Positions 6,786-14,823 are shown, numbered from the stretch's first letter. The stretch is 15,183 bases of DNA from Candidatus Merdimorpha stercoravium (GCA_018715295.1 DVLY01000002.1:1-15183); one strand, 5' to 3'. Numbers and translations are program-made. The notes: generated from the letters alone by a model not told the origin.

Positions 6786-7763
6786 ATGAACAGACCGATC
6801 CGTATCGCGGCACTTTGCCTTCTCGCCTGCCTGCTGTCCACAGGCTGCGTTTCCAAAAAACTGTACAACGAACTGGCCGCCCGCCATGCCGAAGCGGTGG
6901 CCGAAAACGAAGCGCTCGCTGCCGAAAACCAAAAGAACCTCTCGGAAGCCGGCCGCTACCGCTCGCTCTACCAGGAGGCTTCCGACCAACTGGAGGCCGC
7001 CCGCCGTCAGTCGGCTGCCGACCGGGAAGCCCTCGAGCAGCTCAAACGCCAATACGCCGACTCGCAGCAATCCTACCAGAAGATGCTCGAAAACAAGGAA
7101 AGCCTGCTGGATGCCTCCTCCCGCCAGGCCCGGGAATTTCTCGCCGAGCTCAAAGCCAAACAGGACAGCATCTCTTCGCTGGAGACCGAACTGGCCAAAA
7201 AACAGGCCGACCTGAACTCCCGCGAGGCCCGCGTAGCCCAGCTCGAAGAGATGATCTCCCAGATCCAGGACAAACTCACCTCCGTCAAAAACGCCCTGAT
7301 GGACGCCTTGGTCGGGTTTGAAGGGAAAGGCCTGACCATCACCCAGCGCGACGGGAAGATCTACGTTTCGCTGGAAAACCGCCTGCTGTTCCCCTCCGGC
7401 AGTTGGCAGGTGGACAGCGAAGGCCGCCGGGCCATCGCCGAGATCACCAAAGTGCTGGTCGCCCAGCCGGACATCCGCGTGATGATCGAAGGCCATACGG
7501 ACAACGTGCCCTACCGGGGACAGGGCGTACTGAAGGACAACTGGGACTTGAGTGTGATGCGAGCTACGGCCATCGTCAAACTCATCACCCAGAACCCCTC
7601 CATCGACCCGCGCAACATCACCGCCGCCGGCCGCAGCGAATACGACCCCGTGCTACCCAATACCAATTCCGACAACCGGGCGCGCAACCGCCGTACGGAA
7701 GTGATCATCACCCCCGACCTGTCGGCCATCGAAAAAATGATCGACGAGTTGTCGATCGACTGA
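6786..7763 (+). CDS. OmpA-family lipoprotein with coiled coil (peptidoglycan-binding)
   Basis: A 325-residue envelope protein. Residues 1-20 are a lipoprotein signal peptide with lipobox LSTGC, so Cys21 should be lipidated. The residues after it (VSKK) lack the acidic stretch associated with surface export in Bacteroidota, so the protein probably faces the periplasm. Residues about 30-165 are charged and heptad-like (long runs of E, A, K, Q, L), predicting an extended coiled coil. Residues about 180-310 are an OmpA C-terminal domain: EGHTDN (235-240) with Asp239, NWDLSVMRA (252-260) with Arg259, and ARNRRTEV (299-306); the Asp and Arg are the family's contacts to diaminopimelate in peptidoglycan. 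The likely role is tethering an envelope membrane to the wall. It ends at a strong terminator and starts 71 bp after the U32 gene. Confidence 0.9.
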   Translation: MNRPIRIAALCLLACLLSTGCVSKKLYNELAARHAEAVAENEALAAENQKNLSEAGRYRSLYQEASDQLEAARRQSAADREALEQLKRQYADSQQSYQKMLENKESLLDASSRQAREFLAELKAKQDSISSLETELAKKQADLNSREARVAQLEEMISQIQDKLTSVKNALMDALVGFEGKGLTITQRDGKIYVSLENRLLFPSGSWQVDSEGRRAIAEITKVLVAQPDIRVMIEGHTDNVPYRGQGVLKDNWDLSVMRATAIVKLITQNPSIDPRNITAAGRSEYDPVLPNTNSDNRARNRRTEVIITPDLSAIEKMIDELSID

Positions 7764-7799
7764 CCCCCGGAAGGCTTCCGCCCTCCGGCTCCTGCCCAC

Positions 7800-7836
7800 A
7801 ACCGCCGGGAAAGAACTTTTCTTTCCCGGCGGTTTT
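7800..7836 (+). terminator. Intrinsic terminator after the OmpA lipoprotein gene
   Basis: Perfect inverted repeat: 7800-7813 pairs with 7821-7834 (AACCGCCGGGAAAG with its complement), and the short loop at 7814-7820 can pair further. The 3' arm runs into TTTT at 7833-7836. It lies 37 nt past the stop codon and closes the alr-U32-lipoprotein transcription unit. Confidence 0.85.
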
Positions 7837-7879
7837 CATATCCCAAACCCTTCCCGAAAACAAATTAAACAAAAAAAAC

Positions 7880-7909
7880 TTGCATTTTCCCGACGCAGTG
7901 GTTATCTTG
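7880..7909 (+). promoter_or_regulatory. Bacteroidota-type promoter for the TPR gene
   Basis: TTG at 7880-7882 and TATCTTG at 7903-7909 are separated by exactly 20 nt, the spacing expected for -33 and -7 elements of this phylum, although the -7 box has one T fewer than TAnnTTTG. It lies between the preceding terminator and the TPR start codon, 50 nt before the ATG, and the cdd promoter has the same geometry. Confidence 0.55.
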
Positions 7910-7959
7910 TCGGCAGTTTTTGCCACCGAATACTACCTATATTATAACTACTTGCCGTC

Positions 7960-9249
7960 ATGTGCGTACTTGAAGACCTCTACCGCCGTTACGGACCTTC
8001 GACCCCCGAAGGGGAAAACCTGCGCCGGGGACAGGAACTGCTCCGCGAAGGGGCCTACGAACAGGCGCTCGGATATTTCGACCTTGCCCAGCAGCACCCC
8101 CGAACCTCTTCGCAAGCGCTCGAAGGCAAACTCGAAGCGCTGCTGGCCCTGGAAAAATACGACGATGCCCACCGGACGATCGACGCTGCCCTGAAGGATT
8201 TCCCGGACAACGCGGTCGCCTGCCGCTACCGGGCCTTGCTCTACGCGCGGGAAAACCGCACGGACGATGCCATCGCCTGCATCGATCACCTCCTGACCCT
8301 CGACCCCGACGATGAAAAAGCCTACCTGGCCAAAAGCGAACTGCTGGTCAAAAAAGGCGATTACCAGGCCGCCTGCCGCACTGCCGAAGATCTCCTGGCG
8401 CGGCATCCGGACTCCGAAGCGGCCAATTTCGAAGCCGCCAAAGCCTTCTTTGCACTCAAGCAATACGACAAAGCCCTCTCCCTGTTCGGCAAGGTCGTCC
8501 GCATGAACCCCTCCAACACCAACGCCCGAAAAGCGGAACGGCGGTCGGTGGAAAAGCTCCGCCGCACGGAAAACAACGAACTCCGCCTGGCGCTCACCCT
8601 GTTGGACAACAAGATGTACACGGACTCCCTGCGCCACTTCGCCGGCGTGCTCGCCCGGGGGGAAAACACCGCCGAGATCCACTACTTCCTCGGGAAAGCG
8701 TACAAAGGCCTGGGCGAAACCGACCGTATGATCGAAGCCATGCAACAGGCCGCGGAACTCGCCCCGCGCAGTACCTCCCCCCTGCTGGAGATCGGCGAAC
8801 AACTGCTCTCCGAGGGCAAAGCCGACCAGGCGATGGATTACTTCGACCGCGTACTGAAAATAGAACCGTCTAACCGTCAGGCCAACATGCGCCGCGGCGA
8901 ATACCTGCAACGTGCAGGCCGCCCCGGTGAGGCCGACCCATACTACGACCGTATCTTGGACAAGAACAACAACGACGCCGAAGCCTACCTGAAAAAAGGT
9001 ATCTCGGCCATGGACCGCTATCCGGCCGCCGGCAACCCGATGCTGTATTTCGACAAAGCGATGGAAGCCGATCCCACCTATGCCCTGCCGATGTACTACC
9101 GGGGACAGTTCCAACTGCTCTCCGGACAAAAGACGCGCTACGCGCTGGAATCGTTCAACAAAGCTGCATACCTGGCCGCCATGTCCTGCGACGAGGACCT
9201 GCTGGAAAAATGCCGACAGGCCATCCGCGAGCTGACCCAAACCTCCTGA
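7960..9249 (+). CDS. Tetratricopeptide-repeat (TPR) protein
   Basis: A 429-residue protein made almost entirely of TPR units. Each shows the helix-turn-helix pattern with small residues at the fixed positions, for example the units around residues 22-45 (REGAYEQALGYF), 63-86, 130-153 (KKGDYQAACRTA), 164-187 (ALKQYDKALSLF), 276-310 (SEGKADQAMDYF) and 344-395. Roughly nine to ten repeats fill the protein, with a more charged, less regular linker around 187-210. There is no signal peptide or membrane segment, so a cytoplasmic scaffold or adaptor role is likely; the partner is unknown and cannot be inferred from neighbours, because the gene has its own promoter and is cut off from the upstream operon by a terminator. 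ATG 7960 (MCVLEDLYRRYG) is the first start in the frame. It converges on nadE. Confidence 0.85.
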   Translation: MCVLEDLYRRYGPSTPEGENLRRGQELLREGAYEQALGYFDLAQQHPRTSSQALEGKLEALLALEKYDDAHRTIDAALKDFPDNAVACRYRALLYARENRTDDAIACIDHLLTLDPDDEKAYLAKSELLVKKGDYQAACRTAEDLLARHPDSEAANFEAAKAFFALKQYDKALSLFGKVVRMNPSNTNARKAERRSVEKLRRTENNELRLALTLLDNKMYTDSLRHFAGVLARGENTAEIHYFLGKAYKGLGETDRMIEAMQQAAELAPRSTSPLLEIGEQLLSEGKADQAMDYFDRVLKIEPSNRQANMRRGEYLQRAGRPGEADPYYDRILDKNNNDAEAYLKKGISAMDRYPAAGNPMLYFDKAMEADPTYALPMYYRGQFQLLSGQKTRYALESFNKAAYLAAMSCDEDLLEKCRQAIRELTQTS

Positions 9250-9280
9250 CAGGCTCCGTCCCCCTCGCTGTGCGAAAGGA

Positions 9281-9290
9281 GGGGGGGGGG
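9281..9290. repeat. G10 homopolymer tract
   Basis: Ten consecutive G on the plus strand, 32 nt past the TPR stop codon in the convergent TPR/nadE spacer. Such tracts can change length by slippage, but this one is outside any coding frame. The rest of the 209-bp spacer is A-rich on the plus strand (9320-9360) and holds no gene that I can see. Confidence 0.9.
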
Positions 9291-9400
9291 AACTCAAAAC
9301 GCCCGCACAGGGACACTGAAAGGCAGAAAAAAAAGCGAAAAAGAAGCAAAAAAGACCGCAAGACAACTTCCGGCCAGGAAATTGTTTGGCGCATTCCCAA

Positions 9401-9447
9401 AACCACAAAACCGACAGAGGGCTTGCCTGCGGCAAGCCCTCTGTCGG
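9401..9447 (-). terminator. Intrinsic terminator of nadE (perfect 17-bp stem)
   Basis: Positions 9411-9427 and 9431-9447 are perfect inverted complements of 17 bp around a TGC loop. Read on the minus strand, the stem starts 12 nt after the nadE stop codon and is followed by TTTTGTGGTTTT. The plus-strand side lacks a T run, so its use by the TPR gene from the other side is less certain, though the stem itself could still protect that mRNA's 3' end. Confidence 0.85.
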
Positions 9448-9458
9448 TTCGCACCCGA

Positions 9459-10253
9459 TCAATCCCGCAAAAAGTCTTCGGGAATCCTGCACACCGGGAT
9501 CGGATTCATCTTGTGCGCATTGGCCGCATGACGCGTCGCATAGATACGCATCACCTCCGCCTGCCGTCCCTCGAAATCCGCAGCGGACCGTCCCTCGTTC
9601 GTGCGGTCCATCGCCCATTCCAGCTCGGGATACGTCGCGCCGATCTGCATCTGGTCGGTGCGGTCGTTCTCGAACAAACCATCCGAAGGTTCGGCCTCCA
9701 GAATACTCCGGGGTACGCCCAGGAAAGCCGACAAAGCATATACCTGCGTCTTGGTCAAATCGCCGATCGGACTCAAGTCTACTCCGCCGTCGCCCCACTT
9801 GGTAAAGAAGCCGACGCCGAAATCCTCGATCTTGTTGCCCGTCCCGGCCACCAACGCCCCGTTGACGGCCGCCGCCTGGTAGAGCGCCGTCATGCGCAAA
9901 CGCGAACGCGTATTGGCCAGCGCCATGTCGTCTTTCTCCCGGTTTCCGCTGCGGGGCAGCACCTGCGCCAACACATCGAACGCCCCGGTGAGGTCGACCT
10001 CCTGCACCCGGACGTTGGCGTATTTCCCGGTCAGGAACGCGCATTGCTCCTGGGCGCGGCTCACGTGGCTGGACGCTTGGTGGATCGGCAGGGTCAGACA
10101 CCACAAGGGCGCTCCCGTGCGCGCACAAAGAGTCGATACCAGCGCCGAGTCCACCCCGCCCGAAATACCGACCACGTAGCCCCGGCAACGGCTCACGCGC
10201 AAGTAATCGCGCAACCACTCCGTGATGTATTCCGCTACTTTTTCTTCCTTCAT
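9459..10253 (-). CDS. nadE: NAD+ synthase, ammonia-dependent
   Basis: A 264-residue NAD+ synthetase, which amidates deamido-NAD+ with ATP and ammonia in the last step of NAD biosynthesis. Seen: PP-loop SGGVDS (31-36), PIHQ (57-60), GTGNKIED (137-144), and the family block TKWGDGGVDLSPIGDLTKTQ (151-170), with HKMNPIP near the C-terminus. The length equals the single-domain, ammonia-using form (E. coli about 275); there is no glutaminase (nitrilase) domain, so free ammonia must be the nitrogen source unless another protein supplies it. The frame stays open upstream to 10427, but the extra residues run through the intergenic region and the cdd start, and ATG 10251-10253 (MKEEKVAEYI) gives the normal length. 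A weak minus-strand -7-like TATTTTTA lies at 10283-10290. It is divergent from cdd, with 151 bp between the two starts. Confidence 0.95.
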   Translation of the reverse strand: MKEEKVAEYITEWLRDYLRVSRCRGYVVGISGGVDSALVSTLCARTGAPLWCLTLPIHQASSHVSRAQEQCAFLTGKYANVRVQEVDLTGAFDVLAQVLPRSGNREKDDMALANTRSRLRMTALYQAAAVNGALVAGTGNKIEDFGVGFFTKWGDGGVDLSPIGDLTKTQVYALSAFLGVPRSILEAEPSDGLFENDRTDQMQIGATYPELEWAMDRTNEGRSAADFEGRQAEVMRIYATRHAANAHKMNPIPVCRIPEDFLRD

Positions 10254-10282
10254 CGCGATCTGTCGTTTATTTTTCCCGACCG

Positions 10283-10290
10283 TAAAAATA
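10283..10290 (-). promoter_or_regulatory. Weak candidate -7 box for nadE
   Basis: On the minus strand TATTTTTA fits TAnnTTTG except for the final base and lies 30 nt before the nadE ATG. No convincing -33 TTG is visible at the right distance, so this is only a pointer. Confidence 0.2.
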
Positions 10291-10352
10291 AGCAAGCCGC
10301 CGCAGAAAAACGAATCGACCCGCCCGAAAAAAACCTCCCTTGCCCTCCCCTC

Positions 10353-10382
10353 TTGCAAAAGGAGGAAAAATACGCTACCTTG
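10353..10382 (+). promoter_or_regulatory. Bacteroidota-type promoter for cdd
   Basis: TTG at 10353-10355 and TACCTTG at 10376-10382 are separated by exactly 20 nt, the same layout as before the TPR gene. The -7 box ends 22 nt before the cdd ATG, implying a very short leader of about 15 nt and thus little room for a ribosome-binding site. Confidence 0.55.
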
Positions 10383-10404
10383 CCGCCATAAACCCCACCC
10401 CTCC

Positions 10405-10896
10405 ATGAAAAAAGAGCAGCACTTCACCTTTTCCTATACCTACTACCCCACCGAACAGGACCTCCCGGCCGAAGAACTGATGCTTCTGCAAACTGCCTCC
10501 CGCGCCCGGGAAAACGCCTATGCCCCCTATTCGGACTTTCTGGTGGGGGCAGCCGTCGAACTGGAAGACGGGACGATCGTTCCGGGCAACAACCAGGAAA
10601 ACGCCGCATCGCCCTCCAGCTTGTGCGCCGAACGGGTCGCCGTTTACCACGCCTCGGCCCTGCACCCCGGGAAACGCATCGTGCGCATCGCCGTGTGCGG
10701 CGGACGGCGGGAGGAGACGAACCTGCAACCCGTCTCCCCGTGCGGAGCCTGCCGACAAGCCATCCTGGAATACGCCCAGCGGCAGAACAGCCCCATCGAC
10801 CTCCTCTTTGCCGGCAGTGGACCCGCACCGGCCGTCAAGACCCGCATCGCCGACCTGCTTCCTTTCGGTTTCGGCAGCGAAGACCTCCTGGGCTAA
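10405..10896 (+). CDS. cdd: Cytidine deaminase
   Basis: A 163-residue zinc-dependent cytidine deaminase, converting cytidine and deoxycytidine to uridine and deoxyuridine in pyrimidine salvage. Seen: AYAPYSDFLVGAA (38-50) of the substrate pocket, NNQENAASPSS leading to CAERVA (74-79) with zinc ligand Cys74 and proton-shuttling Glu76, and SPCGACRQAI (111-120) with zinc ligands Cys113 and Cys116. Three cysteine ligands mark the small homotetrameric class. About 25 extra N-terminal residues precede the core compared with the shortest members. The frame is open from 10222, but ATG 10405 (MKKEQHFTF) is right for the homology and for the promoter at 10353-10382. It converges on the YgbA-family gene with 53 bp between stops; that spacer has a pyrimidine-rich plus-strand tract and no clear hairpin. 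Confidence 0.95.
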   Translation: MKKEQHFTFSYTYYPTEQDLPAEELMLLQTASRARENAYAPYSDFLVGAAVELEDGTIVPGNNQENAASPSSLCAERVAVYHASALHPGKRIVRIAVCGGRREETNLQPVSPCGACRQAILEYAQRQNSPIDLLFAGSGPAPAVKTRIADLLPFGFGSEDLLG

Positions 10897-10949
10897 GCCA
10901 CCGAAGTTTCTTCTTTTTCTTTTCCTTTTCCTCTCCCGTTTCCCCAAAG

Positions 10950-11273
10950 CTACCGACCCGGACGATCCTTGGGACGAATCCGCACCTTGCGCCACAGGTA
11001 GGCCAGCGCATCCCCCGGATAGCACCACAACATCCTCGGCCCGGCATACCGCATCACCTCGCGGATCCGCTCCCGCATCGCCGGAGCATAACAATGCACC
11101 CGACACGACGAACAGTTCGGTTTTTCACTCCCGAACGGGCAGCCCCCCAACCTCCGCAGGGCATAGCGGTACAATTCCTCGCACCGGGGACAAAATTCCC
11201 CCATCCGGCTGCCGTGCCGACCCCGGCAGTACAGCCCGATCATCCGCTCCAACACCCGCCTCTGGCGGGCCAT
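10950..11273 (-). CDS. YgbA-family cysteine-rich protein (nitrous oxide-stimulated promoter family)
   Basis: A 107-residue basic protein of the family annotated 'nitrous oxide-stimulated promoter', whose E. coli member YgbA is under the nitric-oxide sensor NsrR. Conserved blocks: MIGLYCRGRHG (11-21), FCPRCEELYRYALRRL (27-42), GGCPFGSEKPNC (43-54), CRVHCYAPAMRERIREVMRYAGPRM (57-81). It has eight cysteines (16, 28, 31, 45, 54, 57, 61, 84), mostly in CxxC-like spacing, implying a bound metal or iron-sulfur cluster. The molecular role is not established; a link to nitrosative stress is family knowledge, not visible here. The frame extends to a GTG at 11333, but ATG 11271-11273 starts right at the conserved region, and the GTG lies only a few bases beyond secA's terminator. 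No good Bacteroidota promoter was identified for it. Confidence 0.82.
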   Translation of the reverse strand: MARQRRVLERMIGLYCRGRHGSRMGEFCPRCEELYRYALRRLGGCPFGSEKPNCSSCRVHCYAPAMRERIREVMRYAGPRMLWCYPGDALAYLWRKVRIRPKDRPGR

Positions 11274-11339
11274 GGTTTTCTCTCCGGTTTCGGATTTCAC
11301 AAGGTTTTCATTTTTCTCGCCGCCACCTTCCACAAGTCC

Positions 11340-11375
11340 AAAAAGCGCGGCGCGATAAATCGCGCCGCGCTTTTT
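11340..11375 (-). terminator. Intrinsic terminator of secA (perfect 17-bp stem, usable both ways)
   Basis: 11340-11356 (A5, GCGCGGCGCG, AT) is a perfect inverted complement of 11359-11375, with only two bases between, so the real loop is a few bases larger. T5 ends the 3' arm on either strand. On the minus strand it starts 25 nt past the secA stop codon and separates secA from the YgbA-family gene. Confidence 0.88.
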
Positions 11376-11399
11376 CTTGCCCGCCCGGGGTGAGACGCG

Positions 11400-14300
11400 T
11401 CAGAGACGTTCGACGATCACCCACTTGCCGTCGGCCAGCAGCGGCTCGGCCTGTTTGAATTTCAATTCCTTCACCTCGCCGTTGGCAATGTTCTGGATGC
11501 GCACCCGGTCGTTGCGGCCTATCTTGGGCTGTTCGCGCACGAAAGTACGCGGACGTTCCGGCTCCTCGGCCCGGTTGGGCACACCGCGCTGCACATCGGC
11601 ATCGGCAGCCCCCCGGCCTTCGCGTCCCACGACACGGCGCTGGCGTTGCGCTGCCTCGACCCGCTGCGGATCGGGAGCGGGAAGATCGGCCTTGAACAGG
11701 AAGCTCACCACCTGGGCATTGACCCGCTTGATCATATCCTGGAACAGGTCGTACGCCTCGAACTTGTAGATAAGCACCGGATCTTTCTGCTCGTAAACGG
11801 CCGCACGCACACTCTCGCGCAAGTCGTCCATATCGCGCAGGTGCTGTTTCCACGCGTCGTCCGTGATGGAGAGCACCAGGTTTTTCTGGAAATCGAGCGT
11901 TACCTGCCGCCCCTGCGTATTGTAGGCTTTCTCCAGGTCGGTTCCCACGTGGAGGGTCTTCACCCCGTCGGTGAACGGCACACCGATCATCCTGTAACGG
12001 TTGCCCTGGTTCTCGTACACATCCTTGACAAAGGGATAGATAGCCGTGGTGATCCGCTCGAGTTTCTGCTGGAAAACCTTGTACACCGTATCGAAAAGCG
12101 CCTCGGTGAGGGCATCGACATTCATGGCGGCATAGTCCTCTTCAGAGATCGGATTGGGCACCGCGAAGGTATTCATCACCTGGAAGTCGAATCCCTGGAA
12201 CGATCCGCCGTTTTTCTGCTCGTCCGCGATCACGTAACACGTATCGTGGATCATGTTGGCAATATCGACCGAAAGGCGCTCGCCGAAAAGGGCATGGCGG
12301 CGACGGGTGTAGATAACCTCACGCTGGGAGTTCATCACGTTGTCGTACTCCAGGGTATTCTTACGCGAGCCGAAATGGTTTTCCTCCACGCGTTTCTGCG
12401 CTTTTTCCACCATCTTGGTAACGCGTTTGTCCTGGATCACATCGCCTTCCTTCACACCGAGGAAAGCCATGATCTTGGCCAAACGCTCCGAAGCGAAAAG
12501 ACGCATCAGATTGTCCTCGAGCGAGATATAGAACTGCGAAGTTCCCGGGTCGCCCTGACGTCCGGCACGGCCGCGCAACTGGCGGTCCACCCGGCGGGAA
12601 TCGTGCCGCTCGGTGCCGATGATGGCCAGACCACCCGCCTGGCGCACCTCCGGGGTGAGTTTGATGTCGGTACCACGGCCCGCCATGTTGGTGGCGATGG
12701 TCACCACGCCCTTCCGTCCGGCCTCGGCCACGATCTCGGCCTCCTTCATGTGCATCTTGGCATTGAGCACATTGTGCGGGATCTTGCGCAGGTTGAGCTG
12801 ACGGCTGAGCAACTCCGACACCTCGACCGAAGTCGTACCCACCAGCACCGGACGTCCGGCCTTGGACAGGCGTTCGATCTCGTCGATGATCGCATTGTAT
12901 TTTTCGCGTTTGGTGCGGAACAAAAGGTCTTCGTAGTCCTGACGCAATACCGGGCGGTTGGTCGGGATCTCGACCACGTCCAGTTTGTAGATCTCCCAAA
13001 ACTCGTTGGCCTCGGTGATCGCTGTACCGGTCATACCGGCCAGTTTGTGGTACATGCGGAAGTAATTCTGCAAGGTAACCGTCGCGTAAGTCTGGGTCGA
13101 TTCCTCGATCTTGACGTTTTCCTTGGCTTCCAGCGCCTGGTGCAGGCCGTCCGAATAACGGCGTCCCTCCATGATACGGCCCGTCTGCTCGTCCACGATC
13201 TTGATCGCCCCGTCCATTACCACGTACTGCACGTCCTTTTCAAAGAGCGTGTAAGCCTTCAGCAGCTGGTTAATGCTGTGGATACGGCGGCTCTTGATGC
13301 TGAAATCCCGGTAGAGTTCCTCCTTGGCCTGAGCTTTTTCGGCTTCCGACCGGTCGGAATGTTCGATCTCGGCCGTCGCCTCGCCGATATTGGGCATGAT
13401 GAAGTAATTCTCGTCCTCGTTGTACTGCGAAAGGAACGCGATACCCCGGTCGGTGAGCTGGATGCTGTTGTAACGTTCGTTGATGGTGTAGTACAACTGC
13501 TCGTCGATCATCGGCATCAGACGGTTGTTGTCGCGCATGTAGTAGTTTTCGGCCTCCTGCAGCAGGCGTTTGTTGTCCTCCTCGCTCAGGAACTTGATCA
13601 GGGCGCCGTTCTTGGGCGCGCCGCGGAATACGCGCAACAGTTTCTTGGCACCGCCTTCGTTCTTTTCGTCGTAATCCCGGTTGCCCTCGGCCAGGAGCTT
13701 CTTGGCCTCGACCAGCATCCGGTTGGTCAGCGCCCGCTGCTCGCTCACGATACGCTCCACCTGGGGTTTGAGGTCGACGAACTCCTGGCGGTCGTCCCCG
13801 CCCACCACCGGTCCGGAGATGATCAGCGGCGTACGGGCATCGTCGATCAGCACCGAGTCCACCTCGTCCACGATCGCGTAGTTGTGCTCGCGCTGCACCA
13901 GTTCCTCGGCCTCGCGGGCCCCGTTGTCGCGCAGGTAGTCGAAACCGAACTCGCTGTTGGTCCCGTAAGTAATGTCGGCCAGGTAAGCTGCACGACGTTC
14001 GGGAGAGTTGGGCTCGTGGTTGTCGATACAGTCCACGCTCAAGCCGTGGAACTGGAACAAGGGGCCCATCCACGCCGCATCACGGCGCGAAAGGTAGTTG
14101 TTGACCGTTACCACGTGTACACCTTTTCCCGGCAGGGCGTTCAGGTAGATGGGCAAGGTAGCCACCAGCGTTTTTCCCTCACCGGTAGCCATCTCGGCGA
14201 TCTTACCCTGGTGCAATACCACGCCGCCGATCAGCTGCACGTCGTAATGTACCATGTCCCAGGTAACGGGCTTCCCGGCCGCATCCCACGTATGGCTCCA

Positions 14301-14768
14301 AAACGCACGGTCGCCTTCGATCGTTACATTGGGGTGGGTGGCGGACAACTGACGGTCGAACGGCTGAGCCGTTACCTCCAGCACGGGATTTTCCGCAAAA
14401 CGGCGCGCCGTTTCCTTGACCACGGCAAATGCCTCGGGAAGGATCTCGTTGAGGATATTCTCGGTGATCTTGTACACTTCCTTTTTGAGTTCGTCGGCCT
14501 GGTTGAACAGAGCCTCCTTCCGTTCGAGGTTGTCGTTTTCGGCCTCGGCCTGGGCTTCCAGGGAAGCGATCTCGGCTTCCTTGTCGGCCACGGCAGCGCG
14601 GATGCGGTCTTTGAACTCCTGTGTCTTGGCGCGAAGCTCGTCGTTGGAGAGCGACTGGAGAACTTCCCCGTAGGAAAGGGCCTTGTTTACCAGGGGCATG
14701 ATCTGTTTGATGTCCTTGGCGGATTTGTCGCCGAAGAAAAGCTTCATGACGCTTTCTATTACACTCAT
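11400..14768 (-). CDS. secA: Preprotein translocase ATPase SecA
   Basis: A 1122-residue SecA, the cytosolic/membrane-peripheral motor that drives preproteins through SecYEG. Seen: Walker A MATGEGKT (193-200, Lys199), DEVD (301-304) followed by SVLIDDARTPLIISG, the preprotein crosslinking region (about 330-470), the second helicase domain with NMAGRGTDI (near 695) and TERHDSRRVDRQLRGRAGRQGDPG, and the helical scaffold through KQHLRDMDDLRESV. Two features differ from the roughly 900-residue proteobacterial form. A charged coiled-coil-like insertion occupies about residues 60-100 inside the first nucleotide-binding domain. The C-terminus has no CxCxSGxxYxxCHG zinc motif; after KIGRND (about 1080) comes a cysteine-free tail ending GKWVIVERL. 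Both traits appear common in Bacteroidota from memory, not checked. ATG 14766-14768 gives MSVIESVMKLFFG, the expected start. It is transcribed alone and ends at the hairpin at 11340-11375. Confidence 0.97.
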   Translation of the reverse strand: MSVIESVMKLFFGDKSAKDIKQIMPLVNKALSYGEVLQSLSNDELRAKTQEFKDRIRAAVADKEAEIASLEAQAEAENDNLERKEALFNQADELKKEVYKITENILNEILPEAFAVVKETARRFAENPVLEVTAQPFDRQLSATHPNVTIEGDRAFWSHTWDAAGKPVTWDMVHYDVQLIGGVVLHQGKIAEMATGEGKTLVATLPIYLNALPGKGVHVVTVNNYLSRRDAAWMGPLFQFHGLSVDCIDNHEPNSPERRAAYLADITYGTNSEFGFDYLRDNGAREAEELVQREHNYAIVDEVDSVLIDDARTPLIISGPVVGGDDRQEFVDLKPQVERIVSEQRALTNRMLVEAKKLLAEGNRDYDEKNEGGAKKLLRVFRGAPKNGALIKFLSEEDNKRLLQEAENYYMRDNNRLMPMIDEQLYYTINERYNSIQLTDRGIAFLSQYNEDENYFIMPNIGEATAEIEHSDRSEAEKAQAKEELYRDFSIKSRRIHSINQLLKAYTLFEKDVQYVVMDGAIKIVDEQTGRIMEGRRYSDGLHQALEAKENVKIEESTQTYATVTLQNYFRMYHKLAGMTGTAITEANEFWEIYKLDVVEIPTNRPVLRQDYEDLLFRTKREKYNAIIDEIERLSKAGRPVLVGTTSVEVSELLSRQLNLRKIPHNVLNAKMHMKEAEIVAEAGRKGVVTIATNMAGRGTDIKLTPEVRQAGGLAIIGTERHDSRRVDRQLRGRAGRQGDPGTSQFYISLEDNLMRLFASERLAKIMAFLGVKEGDVIQDKRVTKMVEKAQKRVEENHFGSRKNTLEYDNVMNSQREVIYTRRRHALFGERLSVDIANMIHDTCYVIADEQKNGGSFQGFDFQVMNTFAVPNPISEEDYAAMNVDALTEALFDTVYKVFQQKLERITTAIYPFVKDVYENQGNRYRMIGVPFTDGVKTLHVGTDLEKAYNTQGRQVTLDFQKNLVLSITDDAWKQHLRDMDDLRESVRAAVYEQKDPVLIYKFEAYDLFQDMIKRVNAQVVSFLFKADLPAPDPQRVEAAQRQRRVVGREGRGAADADVQRGVPNRAEEPERPRTFVREQPKIGRNDRVRIQNIANGEVKELKFKQAEPLLADGKWVIVERL

Positions 14769-14823
14769 GGATCTGAAAAAATTATTACGTTGAATATTTG
14801 TTCTTTTTCACGATTAACGAAGG

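Noticed and set aside
7948..10218. A 756-codon minus-strand open frame across the TPR gene and part of nadE
   Set aside because: It is antisense to the TPR gene and out of frame with nadE; no domain is recognisable and the composition is that of a shadow frame.
10254..10427. N-terminal extension of NadE by 58 residues
   Set aside because: The extension is the reverse translation of the nadE/cdd spacer and the cdd start; ATG 10253 gives normal NadE length.
10905..10945. Pyrimidine-rich tract between cdd and the YgbA-family gene as a terminator
   Set aside because: It has T/C runs but no stable hairpin before it on either strand; it may assist termination but cannot be called an intrinsic terminator.
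11274..11333. Upstream GTG start for the YgbA-family gene
   Set aside because: The additional 20 residues are not family-like, and the GTG lies only 6 bp from the secA terminator stem, leaving no room for a promoter and leader.
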